Positions 23,801 to 36,390 of a stretch of DNA of 64,000 nucleotides are shown piece after piece. Position numbers and translations under genes: made by a program. The stretch's first letter is position 1. The number at the start of each line of letters is the position of its first letter. A model generated the notes under the pieces. The model had not been told where the DNA came from, ran no database searches, and saw only the letters and a program-made list of their open reading frames with translations. The DNA comes from Siphlonurus alternatus (taxonomy: Eukaryota; Arthropoda; Insecta; Ephemeroptera; Siphlonuridae), in the NCBI GenBank assembly GCA_949825025.1, contig OX463781.1, forward strand, positions 49,674,317 through 49,738,316, in the 5' to 3' direction.

Positions 23801-24833
23801 CGTGTCCGTTACAAAATATTGTCAGACAAAAAATACACTCGGTTTAATAAGCTTACGTTGTAGTATCGAGCGAATCAAATATGAATGTTATAACAGCAGC
23901 AGCAGCTCTAAAATCAACAGCTGCATATCACACCCAGCGAGCAAATCAGCGGGGAAGCTTTTGTTGTTTACTTTCGAACTGCGCCTCTGACGAAAATAAT
24001 CCGATTTTAAATCCCTAGTATAGACAAAAAAGAAAATATAAAAATACGTGGGTATTAAATAAAAATAGTTAAAATCTAAAAAAAAAAAAATAATAAGAAT
24101 AAAATCCCCTGTGGAAATAATTTTCACCTGTATTGAGTTGTGGATGAAAAATATGATTTTTTTTTTCCTGAGTGGCTGCGAAAAACATCAATCAGATTAG
24201 GCTGTGACCAGCGGCAAAATGAGAACACTTTGCGAGCTCTCCCGCCAGCTTATGAATAGAATATGCGTATAAGCGGCTTTTGTTTCGCTGCTGCTTCTCC
24301 TACATGTGAATCTGATTCTGTGTTTATTCCTCAATGCCATCCGTTGAAATAAATCCACAACCTTTATTTTTGCACTCTACTAATTTCAAATACACACTAA
24401 CTTTTTTTTCATTATAACTCTTTTCTTTTGTGCTTTGTGTTTTATAACTAATTGCACACGACTGCGGGACGATTTAAGTAGAAAATTGTGTTTGAGAGAT
24501 GTCTGCTAAATTCTCTTTCCATGTACGAAGTCAGTCCGTCATTATACGGATTTTTGTTTTCAAAATCAATGATGGTTCTGCACTATTTTTAAGTTTATAT
24601 TTTATTGTTTAAAAATATGTCTAGTCATTTGAACTTAAATTTTTACCAATTATGAAAAAATGAAAGCTTTTGCTGAACCAGAATTTCAGATGTAGCACAC
24701 ACAAGGGGCTTACGTTTGTAAAAACCTTTCAATGCTTTGACAAATACACTCACTGGTAAAGGTAAGCTCTGAATACGACGTTTCAATTGAAAATATTAGT
24801 TTGTACTTAAATCAAATATAATGAGTGACTCAC
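20893..24833. other. Gene-poor AT-rich DNA 3' of the proline-rich nuclear protein gene
   Basis: It holds a 13-C run (22762-22774) and a GC-richer patch around 23240-23300 with TGACGTCA (23261-23268). Any 3'-UTR exon of the minus-strand gene at 24834-26200 would lie here, but I could not pick one out. Confidence 0.45.
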
Positions 24834-26200
24834 CTGCAGTTCAGGGACTCGCGGCTTGCTCAGGGGGTGGACTCGACGGAGGAGCTTCCGGGGACGAGGC
24901 AGGCGGGGCCCCCGGCTTGGCGTCATGCTTGACGTAGTCCACGACGAGCTCGAGGCCGATCAGCGCGGGCAGGTCCTTGCAGGGCTCCTTCTTCTTCTCC
25001 TCCTCTTCCCCCTCCTCCTCGTCGTCGTCACGCTCCGCGGGCTTCTGCATCTCCTCGTAGATACGCGACAAGTTCTGCAGCACGTAGTTGGTGGTGGGCA
25101 GCTTCTTGCGGTTCTCCGCAATGGTCTTCCTGGCGTTCTTCGTTGTCATCATCAGTGGCCTGGGTTCCGGCACGCTGAAAGCTGATGTGTGTTTGGAATG
25201 TTTCGATCCGTTTCCGAGCAACAGGCCCAGGGATGGCTTGCACACAGACGAGGAGGGGGCAGCGAGGTCCAGGGGTCCTCCTCGGTCATCACTGCCCTTA
25301 TTCTCCATCTCGGTGAGACGGCTGGAGGAAACCTCGGGGGAGCCCGCTCGCTCTTTGTCTATCGTGCAATCCAGACCCGTCGGAGAACCGGATTGAACCC
25401 CCGCCGTGCCGAACGGAGGTTTCCTGTCCCAAATATGGCCTGAAACTCGGAGATCTATAAAAAAATGAAGTGGATCGATTCCGTAGGGGTGTTGTGGTGG
25501 CATGTTAGGTCCTAGTCCAGGATATAACGATGGGTACCACATAGGGGGAGGAAAGGGCGGGAGCGAGGGCATGAGCTCATTTGACATAGGGTCCGACGAG
25601 GAACGACCGTGGTGGAAGTCAGGCCCCGGCAGGGGCAGCATTCCACAGTGCGGGGGCAGCATCAGGGGCGGCAGGGGCGAGGACGGCTCCGCGTTGTTGG
25701 CTGGAGACGACCGTTCCAGCGGCGAAGAAAGCATCCGGGCAGGCGAACTTTCATGTCGCGACACTTTGGCACTGCTTTCATCTGTAGACGGCGCGCTTCT
25801 GTTGTTGTTGGTTAGTTCCAACGGCTTGTCCATGGGGGGAGGGGGCTTGCGGTCTATCAAGAACCGCGGCGGCTCGCTCATCTCCCTCCAGGTCCGCTTT
25901 CTCCTGCGGTGGGGCGGCCTGCCCGGGAGGTCCTTAGCAGGCTCTGGTGGCACGGGAAAGTCGAGGGCGGGGGGCGGGGGCTCCGGCGGCTTGCTGCCCT
26001 GCACGAAGCTCTTGAGCATGTCGCTGAAGAAGAAGCTGTGCGGCACCATCGGGATGTTGTAGAGGTAGGGCGGCGTGGCGGCCAGCAGTCGCGACAGGAA
26101 GTCGCCGTTGCGGAAGTCGGGCGAGAGGCGCGGGGGCGGCGGGGGCAGCGCCACCCTCTTGGAGTCCACCTGCCCCAGGTCCGAGCTCATGCCGCTCCGG
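24834..26200 (-). CDS. Large exon: proline-rich probable nuclear co-regulator, 449 aa (CDS 26190-24841)
   Basis: An acceptor (GTTGTGTTGCAG) precedes the exon, and ATG at 26190-26188 opens 450 codons ending in TGA at 24841. The open frame extends 3 codons plus one base further 5' to the acceptor. Conserved-looking islands sit in Pro/Ser-rich sequence: residues 29-63 (NGDFLSRLLAATPPYLYNIP, then HSFFFSDML); a basic nuclear-localisation-like run RRRKR at 105-109; HFFIDLRVSGHIWDRK at 242-257; PLDLAAP at 315-321, close to the PxDLS CtBP-binding consensus; a PLELT variant at 133-137; KNARKTIAENRKKLP and NYVLQNLSRIYEEM at 361-391; an acidic run at 397-408; and LPALIGLELVVDYVKHD at 417-433. I see no zinc finger, homeodomain or bZIP. 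A transcriptional corepressor or co-regulator fits best (inference); I do not recognise the family. A donor CTGCAG|GTGAGT lies 7 nt after the stop, so the 3' UTR is spliced or an alternative C-terminus exists. Confidence 0.72.
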
Positions 26201-28539
26201 CTGCAACACAACACCAGGCGATGAGCACCACTGCAATAAAACTCAGTGAATAGTGAATTATTGAAATTTTATATATATTGTTTTTAGCTTCACGGGTATT
26301 CATGAGAAGTAATACTTGTTTTATGACATTTACTTTGTTTCACTGGTACCCTTAAATTCTGTCACTTATTTATTGAAGACAAAGTAATACCATCACACTT
26401 TCTCACTAATTTTACACCGATAAAAGCAAACTTGCATTTTTTTTTTCGGGTGCCCGACAATCCTTATAAGGTGAGAGAATGACCCACTTTGCAACGAACG
26501 CTTTGGATACAATTCCCAAATATAAGTCAATGCTATTCTGAAATAACAATTTTTTATAACTTATTTTTTAATTAGTTTGTGATTTTCAGCAAATATTTTA
26601 AAAGCATTTTCAATTTCTTAAGAACGTCACAAGAAACTCCCAAATGATTTATTTTGCTATAAACATGAAACTCGATACTAATTTTAATTATGAATTACGA
26701 CACTTGTTTTAAAATTGCACGAAACCAATACGATGAAACCATACGATCAAGAGCAAAATAACATAGTAGTAATTATATACATTGACCACGTTTTTAATTA
26801 CGGAAAATGTTATTATGAAATTTCAGTTTATATTATCCACTATTATATATTCAGAATATTTATATTATGATAGAAAAAAAAAATCAAGCTTTATAAAATT
26901 TGTTTCAATTCAATACCCTTTTTGTAACAATATGGCTTCAGAAAGCTCGAAGAATTTTTTATTATTACGGCTTCGCTGGCTGCATTACTGAAGATCGCGT
27001 ATTCAATAGAGGATTTTGTGAAGCTGTTTCCAAAGGATTATTATACTTGAAGATAATATTTCCTCCCCTCCCAAAAGAGAGCAATAAGCGACAGTCTTGT
27101 CTCGATACTTGTAGAAATAAAGATTTGTCTACATCATTTCAAATGTATATGATTTGCTATATAAAGAACATTTTACAACTGCATCGCTTTTTACACATAT
27201 CTATGTGCTGAAAGTACATTTATAATTTCCTTTTGTATCTATAATATATAAGTAAGAAATATGTTTTTAGCGGTCTAACTTTATATTTAAAATTACCGTC
27301 ATGTCAAATTATTGTTTGTTTTTGTGGGCTTTGCCACGTCCAGAAAGCCCCGGGTCTAATCCCCCCGAGTGACCTGATGCAGCTAATCCGGCTAGCTGAC
27401 ATTCACACCCTCACTTTACTACTGCATTTAAATTACAAATATAACGTTACGAAATAAAAATTATAAGGCACACACAAAGTATATAAGAGTTGAGCTGAGT
27501 ACATTATCTATTATTTAAACTAAGTTTATAAACATTTACTGTTCAAAATCGAAACGAAAGTAAAACTTCATCTATATTTTATAATATGTACATAAATGTT
27601 TGTATGTTTTAACATGATAATAATATAAAATCTAAATACTCTTCGGCGTTAAAATGAATTTTGCTCATATAAAACTTCGTAATAATACTTAAGTTTAGGA
27701 GCTCAATGTAAAGACCGCCTCCCATCAGCACACGCTGCTGCTGAGGTTGTTCTCGACATACACGTTTTATATCGAGGGTACTTCACCCCCCTCCTTACTT
27801 TAGTTTCCTTAAACGTGTCCCAAACCACCGCTGCCTCCAATCACACTCGTCTATGACAAACACGCGAATTTGCTCATTAATTATGCTCCAAGCTAGAAGC
27901 ATCTTCTTTCGTCAGCTGGCGTTTGAAGCGCAACTTTATTAAAAGCTTCATTCGTAAGAACGACGCTCTCCCTATAATATATATTTTACAAAAAAGAGAG
28001 CAAGTATATCACACCCTCCATCTTTAGAACTTTTCATGATATTTTCCTCTCTAACGTTTTTTCCTTTGTGGTGTCGCAACCCTTTTCCATTTTTTTTTTT
28101 TTTTTTTACATTCATTTGTCAATTTTAATGCTAAAAAAAAAATAATGAAAGGAAAGAAAAATATACAAGATCACATTCTGTGAAATTTCAAAGTAAATAG
28201 TTTAATTATTTACATTTCTTATATAAAGAAAAGTTGGGAAAAAGACATTAAAATTTGTTCTTCTTGTTTTTTTAATCCTCTATGATTATATTGATTCCTC
28301 TAGGTTGAAATTAAGATTTGCCTGAGGATGTAACCTTCATTCATCACGATTTCTTTTTAAGATATAGGACATTTATAAGAGGGATTGATAGCTTAGGGCG
28401 TATTATTATTACTGCAAGAAAATATCATCTAGATATCATAACATACTTTTTTTACTTTAAAGTGAAAACCAAAGATGACAAGAATTCTCTTCATGTTTTT
28501 TAGGTGTGATATTCAGAATGAAGGGACTTCTTTATGCTG

Positions 28540-28700
28540 CAGTGTCCGAGCACACTAATGGGAATTCATGTGGGCGCTGATGTGGAAGTTCCCTTGCCGC
28601 TTTGACGACAAACCACTCTCCACGAATATAACCGAGCAGTGATGTTTGAGCAACCAATTATTTGTGAGGCTCGCGACGAAACAATCGAACCGGAAACGCC
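28540..28700. promoter_or_regulatory. Candidate conserved non-coding island
   Basis: A GC-richer block with CTAATGGGAATTCATG, ACAAACCACTC (Runx-like ACCAC), AACCAATTATTTG and AACAATCG. It has no long ORF or splice structure. Confidence 0.3.
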
Positions 28701-29524
28701 GCCTAATGAAATAAACCTTCTCATATTTTACTGTATATTATACATTCAAAATGGGAGTTTCAGAGCAAGGATGTTTTTGAAGTATTCTAACATTGTGCAC
28801 TGTTAGAAAAGAAGCAGGCACATGAGCATGTGTTGAGAAGGGAAAAAAACAAACCCTGATGTGTACAGCAATATACTTTTAATTCAGATTAAAAAGTAAA
28901 TCAAAATCTCGCATTATATTTTTCCATATTATATTAATGATTAAAATAATAAAGCAAAGTAGTTTTTCATGAGATCGCAGGAAAATACATGCATTTATTA
29001 TTATTTTTAATTGAATAAAAATTTGCATTCACGAATATTATTTTTAAAAGGTATTTATTAAAAAACTTTTCCCCCTTCGTCTCGAGTATAATTTCTCCCG
29101 GCTTGTTATTACAATACACCTTAATTAAAAGCATTTATTTCAATTTTAAGTTTTTCTCAAGTTTCTTCATTCCATAAGCTATTATATATTGGTAGAGAGC
29201 AGCTTGGAAAGTCTACATGAATCTGGCTAGTCGGCAGCAAATTCTCATTTTTTAATTTGCGAACCATCGCAATAAACTTATCGACATTCTTTTGTCGTAC
29301 CATCGTTCTTCACATGGAAAAATAACACCATTCTTATGGAGGTTATTACATAAGTTTATATACTGGTTTCATTATCAATAATAACATATAATAGAAATAT
29401 TGTGTCTACATGTTAACGATACAAATAATATAAAGTGTTCGTGTGCAGGCCTCAAAGACTAGTGCATGCAAATTAAGTGTTGTGCGCCCATGGCAAGCGT
29501 TGTTATACTGATAACTTTTGGGGC

Positions 29525-29605
29525 AGGACAATTTGCTACTCGGATAGTTTGCTACCGAGGACAGCTCGCTACTCGGACAGCTTGCTAGTGAGGATAGTTC
29601 GCTAT
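29525..29605. repeat. Imperfect 17-19 bp tandem repeats (GCTACTCGGACAG-like)
   Basis: Four to five copies of a TTGCTACTCGGATAG / CTCGCTACTCGGACAG motif. An inverted copy, GTCCGAGTAGCGAG, lies 700 bp away at 30266-30279, matching 14 of 14 bases. The pair may be terminal repeats of a roughly 750-bp element. Confidence 0.7.
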
Positions 29606-29712
29606 AAAGAAATATAGTTCCTTGATATTTTGTTCGTTGATCTGATCCTATAAATTTGAGCTGCAATTTTCACTCTGACAAGTAAGATAAGATAAGGTAG
29701 AAGCAGCCCTGT

Positions 29713-29727
29713 AATAAAGCAACAAAC

Positions 29728-29760
<33 letters not shown>
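29713..29760 (+). mobile_element. Retroposed-looking 3' end: AATAAA plus 29-A tract
   Basis: AATAAA at 29713-29718, then 13 nt, then an uninterrupted A tract (29732-29760). This resembles the polyadenylated tail of a retroposed transcript or SINE. It sits between the two inverted GCTACTCGGAC blocks. Confidence 0.4.
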
Positions 29761-29763
<3 letters not shown>

Positions 29764-32217
29764 GAGTGATTTTTTTTTAAAGAACCTTCAAGTTGTGTAA
29801 ATTACTATCTTTTCAGATTTTTTAGAACCCTAAAACTCTCAAAATCGAAGAGAAAAATAAGTAAAAGTAATGCAACATTTTCCTCTATGCTTAATATGTG
29901 TTACAACAAACTTACATGGCTCTGACGTCATAGCATTTTTCAGCAAGATTTTAAGGTTGTTAAAAGTTTAAAATTTTGAAAAAAACTTAGTTCAGAGGAA
30001 TGAACGATCATCAATGAACGATATTTCATTACTTGCGAATTTTTTCAAGCTTTAAAAAGCAGCTTTATACGACTAACATATTTTGTGATACAAAATATAT
30101 TTTTTAAACACATAATGTTCTCCTGTCATTAAAAGTAAGTTTGATGATTAGCTATGAAATGTTATACATTTTTGTTTGTAATGATTCATGTGACTTGCTG
30201 TACGGCTTACAGTATGTAATACATTTATTTAATTTATTAAACTGTTATATATTCTGTAACAAACCGTCCGAGTAGCGAGTATTCATTTTTGGTGCAATGT
30301 TTGTATCTGACAGATATTTAATTTGTTTATAAAATCTGTTATTTACAATAACTTACTTTTGAACTCAAATTCAATAAGTGATAACTTTCGAAATCTTCTC
30401 CTATGATCAAATTAGTAATGTAGAGGTAACTTCCCTGTTATTTCAATTGTTCATCTCAGTTCGGCTGATCCGGCAACAGCCACCGCTCTTTAATTTCCTG
30501 TCGCGGCTCGCCGGGAAATTACAATATCATCCAGCAAAGAATCGTGTCTGTTGCATCAAGCTGGGAGGAATTTAAATACAAAACTCAATTCCGGCCAATA
30601 TTAATTTAAACTTTCAAACACACTGTTTCATTAAAATATAAAGTAATCTCAATAAGTCATAAAACAAGTTACCGTGCATGAAGCAGTCAAAGTTTGTACT
30701 TTTTAGCAACAGAAGTTGAGCCTCCAGCATGACAAGTGTTGCTTTTTTTCACCGAAGAGCCAGCTCGAACCTGCTCGTTAGCTGGCACCGCGCAATAAAA
30801 AATGATCCGATTTCCAACCATCCCAAAATATACCAAAGTAAGTGCGGCTCAAGTTTGAGTAAAAATGTCCATCATTTGAGTATAATTTTTACATGCATTT
30901 GAGTTAAGTTGTAAAATTATACTTATATTAATTTTTATTCTGTTGGTTTGTTGGTATCATATACATTTAATTTATTTAAAGTTTACATAGAAACCAGACA
31001 TTTAAAACATTAAATTTTAGAATGAATTAACGAAATAATTTAATTTCCCACTGAGGGGCGGAGCTCAATATCAATTGTTGGCATTACTCCGATGTAATGC
31101 CACGCCCACTCGCTCTTACAAAAAAAAACGAGAGAAGTGTTGAAGCATACATCCCAGGCGGGTCCATTTCAGCGTCTTTGTCTGCGCGGGGCTTTGTCTT
31201 GGTCCTTATCCCCGCAGTTCTGAGATGAGACAAAAACAGATGCTGCAAACTTGAATTATGAACCTCTAAAGACGTATTTCTCGAAAGACAACGTACACGC
31301 ACAAGTTGACGCCAGTAATGATTGTAATTCCTGGGGGGTAAACACGACAAGAAAACCTAACTCATCATTTGCTAAGGTACATAAATCAAATTACAACAAT
31401 TCGTGTTAACACAATATAACAGTAATATATAATCTGACATTTTCCAGAAGTGTCACCGAATTTGACGTACACTGCTTGAAAAACGATCGATGTTGCTCCC
31501 TTGTAATGCCCGCGGTAAAGTAACACAGGCTGAAATGGGTTCCCACTGAATTCTTTTACATCATGGCACCTCCCCCAACTAACACTGTCACTTGGCATTA
31601 TTTTGTGTTGAGACACCAAACGCAGCCAACCATTTACCGGCTAGCTCCGTGGCACACGTGTGCCGGACAAACATTGTCCGTGGTAGCCCCAAGTCCCAGT
31701 CATTTGACTCGGTCCTTTTTGTTTTTACCAGTTCTATTCGACTATCATAGACGAAATTCATATTTTTTATGACTTCAATTTATTTCGATGATTCTGAAAC
31801 TATTTTGCTTATTAAATTACTTGCTAGGAGACAGCAAGAAATATTCCAATACATAATAATTTTACTGTACAGAGACTAAAAAATTGTACATCAATCAATT
31901 AATATACACATGTTTCATATTTTTAAAGCAATTAATTTAAAGTAATAATAAAAATGTATGTTAATTTTTTCTGCAAACCTTCTGTCAACAATTTCATGTC
32001 TGAATTTACATAAAATAAAATACATGTCGAAAACTAATATTGTTTTTCTTCTTGATTAAATAAAAGGAAGATGCTTTTATTTTTTAAAACATAATTAATT
32101 ACTTAAAGATAGTAAATATTTTAATTAATATTTACAGTACATTTCCTAAAAACACACTATTATAGGAGTTATTTTCAGCGTTTCTTTTCTCCCGACAAAC
32201 GTTTTTCTCCTTGGCAG

Positions 32218-32351
32218 GCTTTTATGTAAGATCACTGCCTAGAGAGTTGGGTCGGGGTGAATCATGGGGTCGGAGAATTGGTTGGGGCAGGTCGCGCGAT
32301 TATTGGATCAGAGACAAGCCATCTCGGCGGAACTTTGATACATTACACAGA
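32218..32351 (+). other. Possible unassigned exon (134 nt)
   Basis: A good polypyrimidine acceptor (TTTTTCTCCTTGGCAG) and a donor (CACAGA|GTAAAC) bracket an open frame encoding FYVRSLPRELGRGESWGRR, then an Arg/Trp/Gly-rich stretch and DKPSRRNFDTLHR. No neighbouring plus-strand exons were found, and the Arg/Gly bias could reflect a GC-rich regulatory block. Confidence 0.2.
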
Positions 32352-32689
32352 GTAAACATTTCAAAACTTTGGCAAGTATATTTCAATACAAATATTTGTA
32401 CATCAATTAATTTAAACATCATTCTCGTTATTAAATAGTTATACGTAATATTTACAACATGTTGTATTTATTACACCAAGTTTATTATATGTGAAAAAGT
32501 ACTGTTTAAAATTTTATTTAATTAAAAAATTCAATTAAAAATAAAATTGTTACCGGCTGATGTATTTCACGAATCTATTAAAGTAAATTCATTTACTTGT
32601 TCACGCTACATATTAAATATATAGTGCACCCAACATATTTTTCAAATGCAAATTTTAATTGCAAAAGTTCAGTAACAAAAACAATGCCT

Positions 32690-32890
32690 ACATGATAATA
32701 ACCCTCCGCAAGCGACAATTTTAACTCGGCGTTTGTTTTGTGTAATAATTCTGCACGCATCTGGCTATTCGAGCTGTCACGTGACCTTACGTGCTCGTGG
32801 GCTCACAAATCTTGATGACAATAAAAAGTCCGTTCTTTGCCTTAATGAACACAACAGCTTTTCCCCGCAGTGACCTCTCGATTTATTGTG
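32690..32890. promoter_or_regulatory. Candidate conserved non-coding island with a perfect E-box palindrome
   Basis: Contains GTCACGTGAC near 32777 (bHLH-Zip palindrome), CAATAAAAAG, AATTCTGCACGCATCTGG and GCAGTGACCTCTC. It is richer in GC than the flanks and has no supported ORF. Confidence 0.3.
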
Positions 32891-33714
32891 AGTGGGGGAG
32901 AAAATATTTAAAAAACAATTCACTCTATTTTATGCGAAATCAACTAATGTGTTCATAACCTGGCAAAATTTATTGGAGCATTACATTTACGTGATAAAGT
33001 TATAAATCTTTCTATAATTATTTCAATATAATGTAATACTTCTTAACTAATTCATTCTCTTTTTTATGAATTTATATCACTATTTGCTTTGTTGAATTAC
33101 TTTTGAACCAATAATTAATTATCAACGATAATTATTATGTATAATTAAATGCTTCTCTTGAAAAAAAAATTCTAGGTTCCAAATTTTCTCTGACAAAATA
33201 TAAACTACACAGAAAAGTGAGACGTAAATATAACGTATAAAATATCGAATCTGCGTAAATAGACCTTTGCGTTAATTAATTTTTGTGCAATTAATGATAA
33301 CGGTTGGTCCAAAACTATACAAAATAGAGAATCATGTAAACTGTATGGATCTTTTTAATGAAATGAAATAAAACAAATCCTTTCAAAATGTTAATCTTAC
33401 GGCATTATTATAAAACGTTGAGAAGCATTTCTCGATTTGATTTAACGTTATCACACGGCCGTCTTCATGTTGCTTCAAATTGACAGTATTTAAATTTCCA
33501 CACTGAAATCCTCTCCGAGAGTTTCGAACAAGAGCAGCTTTGTCACATTTTTATTATAAAAAAAATTAAAGAAATATAAGTTTACACAAGATTATACATC
33601 ATATTATAATGAAAACTGTTTTGAGTTATAGAGACATTGACGTATAATCTTCATTTCAGTCCCTAATTTTTCCTGACGACATTTTATATCACAGTAGAGA
33701 TAAATTAAGCATCG

Positions 33715-33860
33715 CGAGCGTGCTCATTACTTAGCGATATCGACTCGGCGGCAATTAAAGCACGTCCTGTCATAAAGACCCCCCCACTAACGAGCTAACT
33801 ACCAATCTCAAGGAGCCGCCGCGATATTGATTCTTCTTCGCGATGACATGCGAGAAATTT
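33715..33860. promoter_or_regulatory. Candidate conserved non-coding island
   Basis: GC-richer block with GCAATTAAAGCACG, TGTCATAAAG (TTTATGAC reversed, posterior Hox-type word), CTAACGAGCTAACTACC and CCGCCGCGATATTGATT. No open frame or splice context. Confidence 0.3.
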
Positions 33861-34349
33861 GTCAGCAAAAACCATCTAATGTATACAGTCTAAGTATTAT
33901 ATTATGAAAATTTGAAAGGGAATTTATCTTGTCTCTGTATTTTTCTTCCGTATAATGTACATAAATTTAATATAATGTAGCAATTTCAATTTTTTAACAA
34001 GTAAATGATTGTTATTGATCATTAATGACTGTTTTATATCAGATTACAAGAGAAATATACCAACATGATGTCTTGAATATTTGTACACAATTTTGAATTT
34101 TACATAATGTAACACGAATTCATCAACAATTTATATTTAATTGAATGATTTATTTTATAAGAATGAAATCAAGCCACGATCTTCGTCGATGTGATTAAAT
34201 TTTTTATTAGAAAAAAAGTCTTCGGATGGTGGGAGTTTGTTCAGTAATCATACAAAAGTATCAATAAATATTTCTAACTCACTGGGATTATTGAGAGACG
34301 AACGTTTAACGCTAAATTGAGGCGCAAGAAATGACACAAGAAAAGGTCT

Positions 34350-34520
34350 CTCGCAAAAAGCGTCCCCGATAGACGAGCAGCCGTCTGGCGGGCGTCGCGG
34401 CCGCACTCGCCGGTCGGCCCGGAGCTGTCGCGCCGCACTTACGCTAATGACCTGCGCTATTAATTTTGGTCCCCCAGAGCAATTAACTCGCTATAAAGTG
34501 GAATATAATGGAGCTGGACT
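34350..34520. promoter_or_regulatory. CpG-rich island plus homeodomain-site block
   Basis: An abrupt CpG-rich stretch (34365-34460, including GCGGCCGC) runs into CTAATGACC, TATTAATTTTGG and GAGCAATTAACTCGC. It is the GC-richest non-coding stretch between 26 and 38 kb. An open plus-strand frame crosses it but lacks credible exon borders. Confidence 0.35.
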
Positions 34521-34902
34521 GGAGATTCGCTCACAATATGGTTTCTCTTCAAATTATCAACTTAATGTATTACTATCTATTTTGTTTAAATTATATATTT
34601 GTTAATTGTATTTTCAATAATCTATAAGTCAATGATAATTACTTGCCTGTTTTCTGATAATCAAATTTTAAATTCACACTTTTTATTTACCGGAAACAGC
34701 AACTTCCAAATAATTAAATAATTTTAGTCAAATTAATGATGATCATACAACATATTTGACATAAATATCGCAAGAAAGCGTTTTAATTTTTTTTTAAAAA
34801 TTGATTCACTAGAAGGTGGGATTGCTTCGTCAAAGCTTTCAAATTCAAATTCCTTATTCAATTGTTATGGCTGCACATAGACAAACTTGGATCATGTCAA
34901 TG

Positions 34903-35038
<136 letters not shown>

Positions 35039-36239
35039 TAAACAAAACAATCTTCATACATATCCGTACATTTAAAATATAGTTACAACAAAATCTATTA
35101 TTATTTGAACAATAATATAAATGAAAAATATAAAACCATATATACATATATTATTTATTATGTCATATAATATTAATATTGTATGTTATAAATTCAGAGA
35201 GCATATTTTATAATATTTTATATGAAATAATGCATTCTTATTTTTATACTTACTATACTTTAAAAGTTCAGAATTACATTTTCGGGTATAGTTTACAACT
35301 AAAAATAATAATAAAAAAGCTTTGACAGTAAAATTTCTTCTGAACTAAAACCCGTTTCAACATATATATATTTGCTTTGTCCATTTTAATATTTATTCAA
35401 CTAGATAGTTCAGAGAATGTGCTTGCATTTTTACCAATGTTTGTGTTGTCTGGAAATTGAATCAAAAGATAATCTTCTTCGAATAGTAAAATGAAGTAGC
35501 CGTTAATAGATTTGATGTAATGAGAATATATTTGAATATTCAAAACGAAAAGCTACAATCAAAGTACAAACGATGTTCGATTAAAGTTAAAAAAATAACA
35601 CAACTTCAAAGGCTCTTGATCAAAAAGCCATGGATACGAAATCAACGCTATTTTATATAAAACATTTTCAGAGAAGACTTGTACTTAAAAATTTAAAACT
35701 AATTTACAGGGATCGTTAATTATTTATCCTTCGATATATTTCTGAACCATATTATCTTGCCATTAATTAACAAGGAAAGATGTGAAGTCAGTTCGATTGA
35801 CCTCAAGTCAGGGATGACGAAATTATGAATCACAACCCCCCTTGACCGAAATGGTTTGTTCACCACTTTTATGCATTGAAATACAAAGCAGGGCTGTCTT
35901 GGCTAGCGATCGGTTGTAGCGAGGACTAAACTTAACGAGAGGTAAGGAAATAATAAGCAGTAAAAAACGAGGTAAAATATTAAAACATTTCGCGTGTCAA
36001 TCAACGAGAGATTTAATGAATAATTATTGCGCATGGCGAGAGAAGAGCAAATTTTAGACTCACATCATGCGAACATAACCGTCACACAGACACAACAGAC
36101 AAAAAGCAAAGTCAATGTTTAATGCATGAACTTTATACTATATACTGTGTAAAGTACGCATATATATACAGTTGGATATGATATGTACAGTTGTAAAGCC
36201 TACATGTTACTACAAGTGTGTTGGATTAACTGAGACACG

Positions 36240-36390
36240 CTCTAACACAATGGGAGGTGTCACTGTTATTATCTGATGCTACAATGGCTCGAGTTTTGAT
36301 CGGAATACGTTATATGTTCTCTTTTAAGTCCGCGCAACAGAGCTGTCACCTCCCCCAGATAACGTGATAATGTCCCTGCATGCTATCTCC
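36240..36390. promoter_or_regulatory. Candidate conserved non-coding island with GATA-type sites
   Basis: GTTATTATCTGATGC and CCCAGATAACGTGATAATG hold several GATA/TATC words close together, with GAGCTGTCACCTCC between them. The block is GC-richer than the flanks. Confidence 0.28.

Noticed and set aside
24856..26253. Several long plus-strand ORFs antisense to the 449-residue exon
   Set aside because: GC-rich mirror frames of a real exon. They lack motifs, and the minus frame has the start, stop, splice sites and conserved-looking blocks.
34380..34570. Coding exon in the CpG-rich island
   Set aside because: An open frame crosses it, but the borders are not credible and the Arg-rich translation simply reflects GC content; a regulatory island is more likely.
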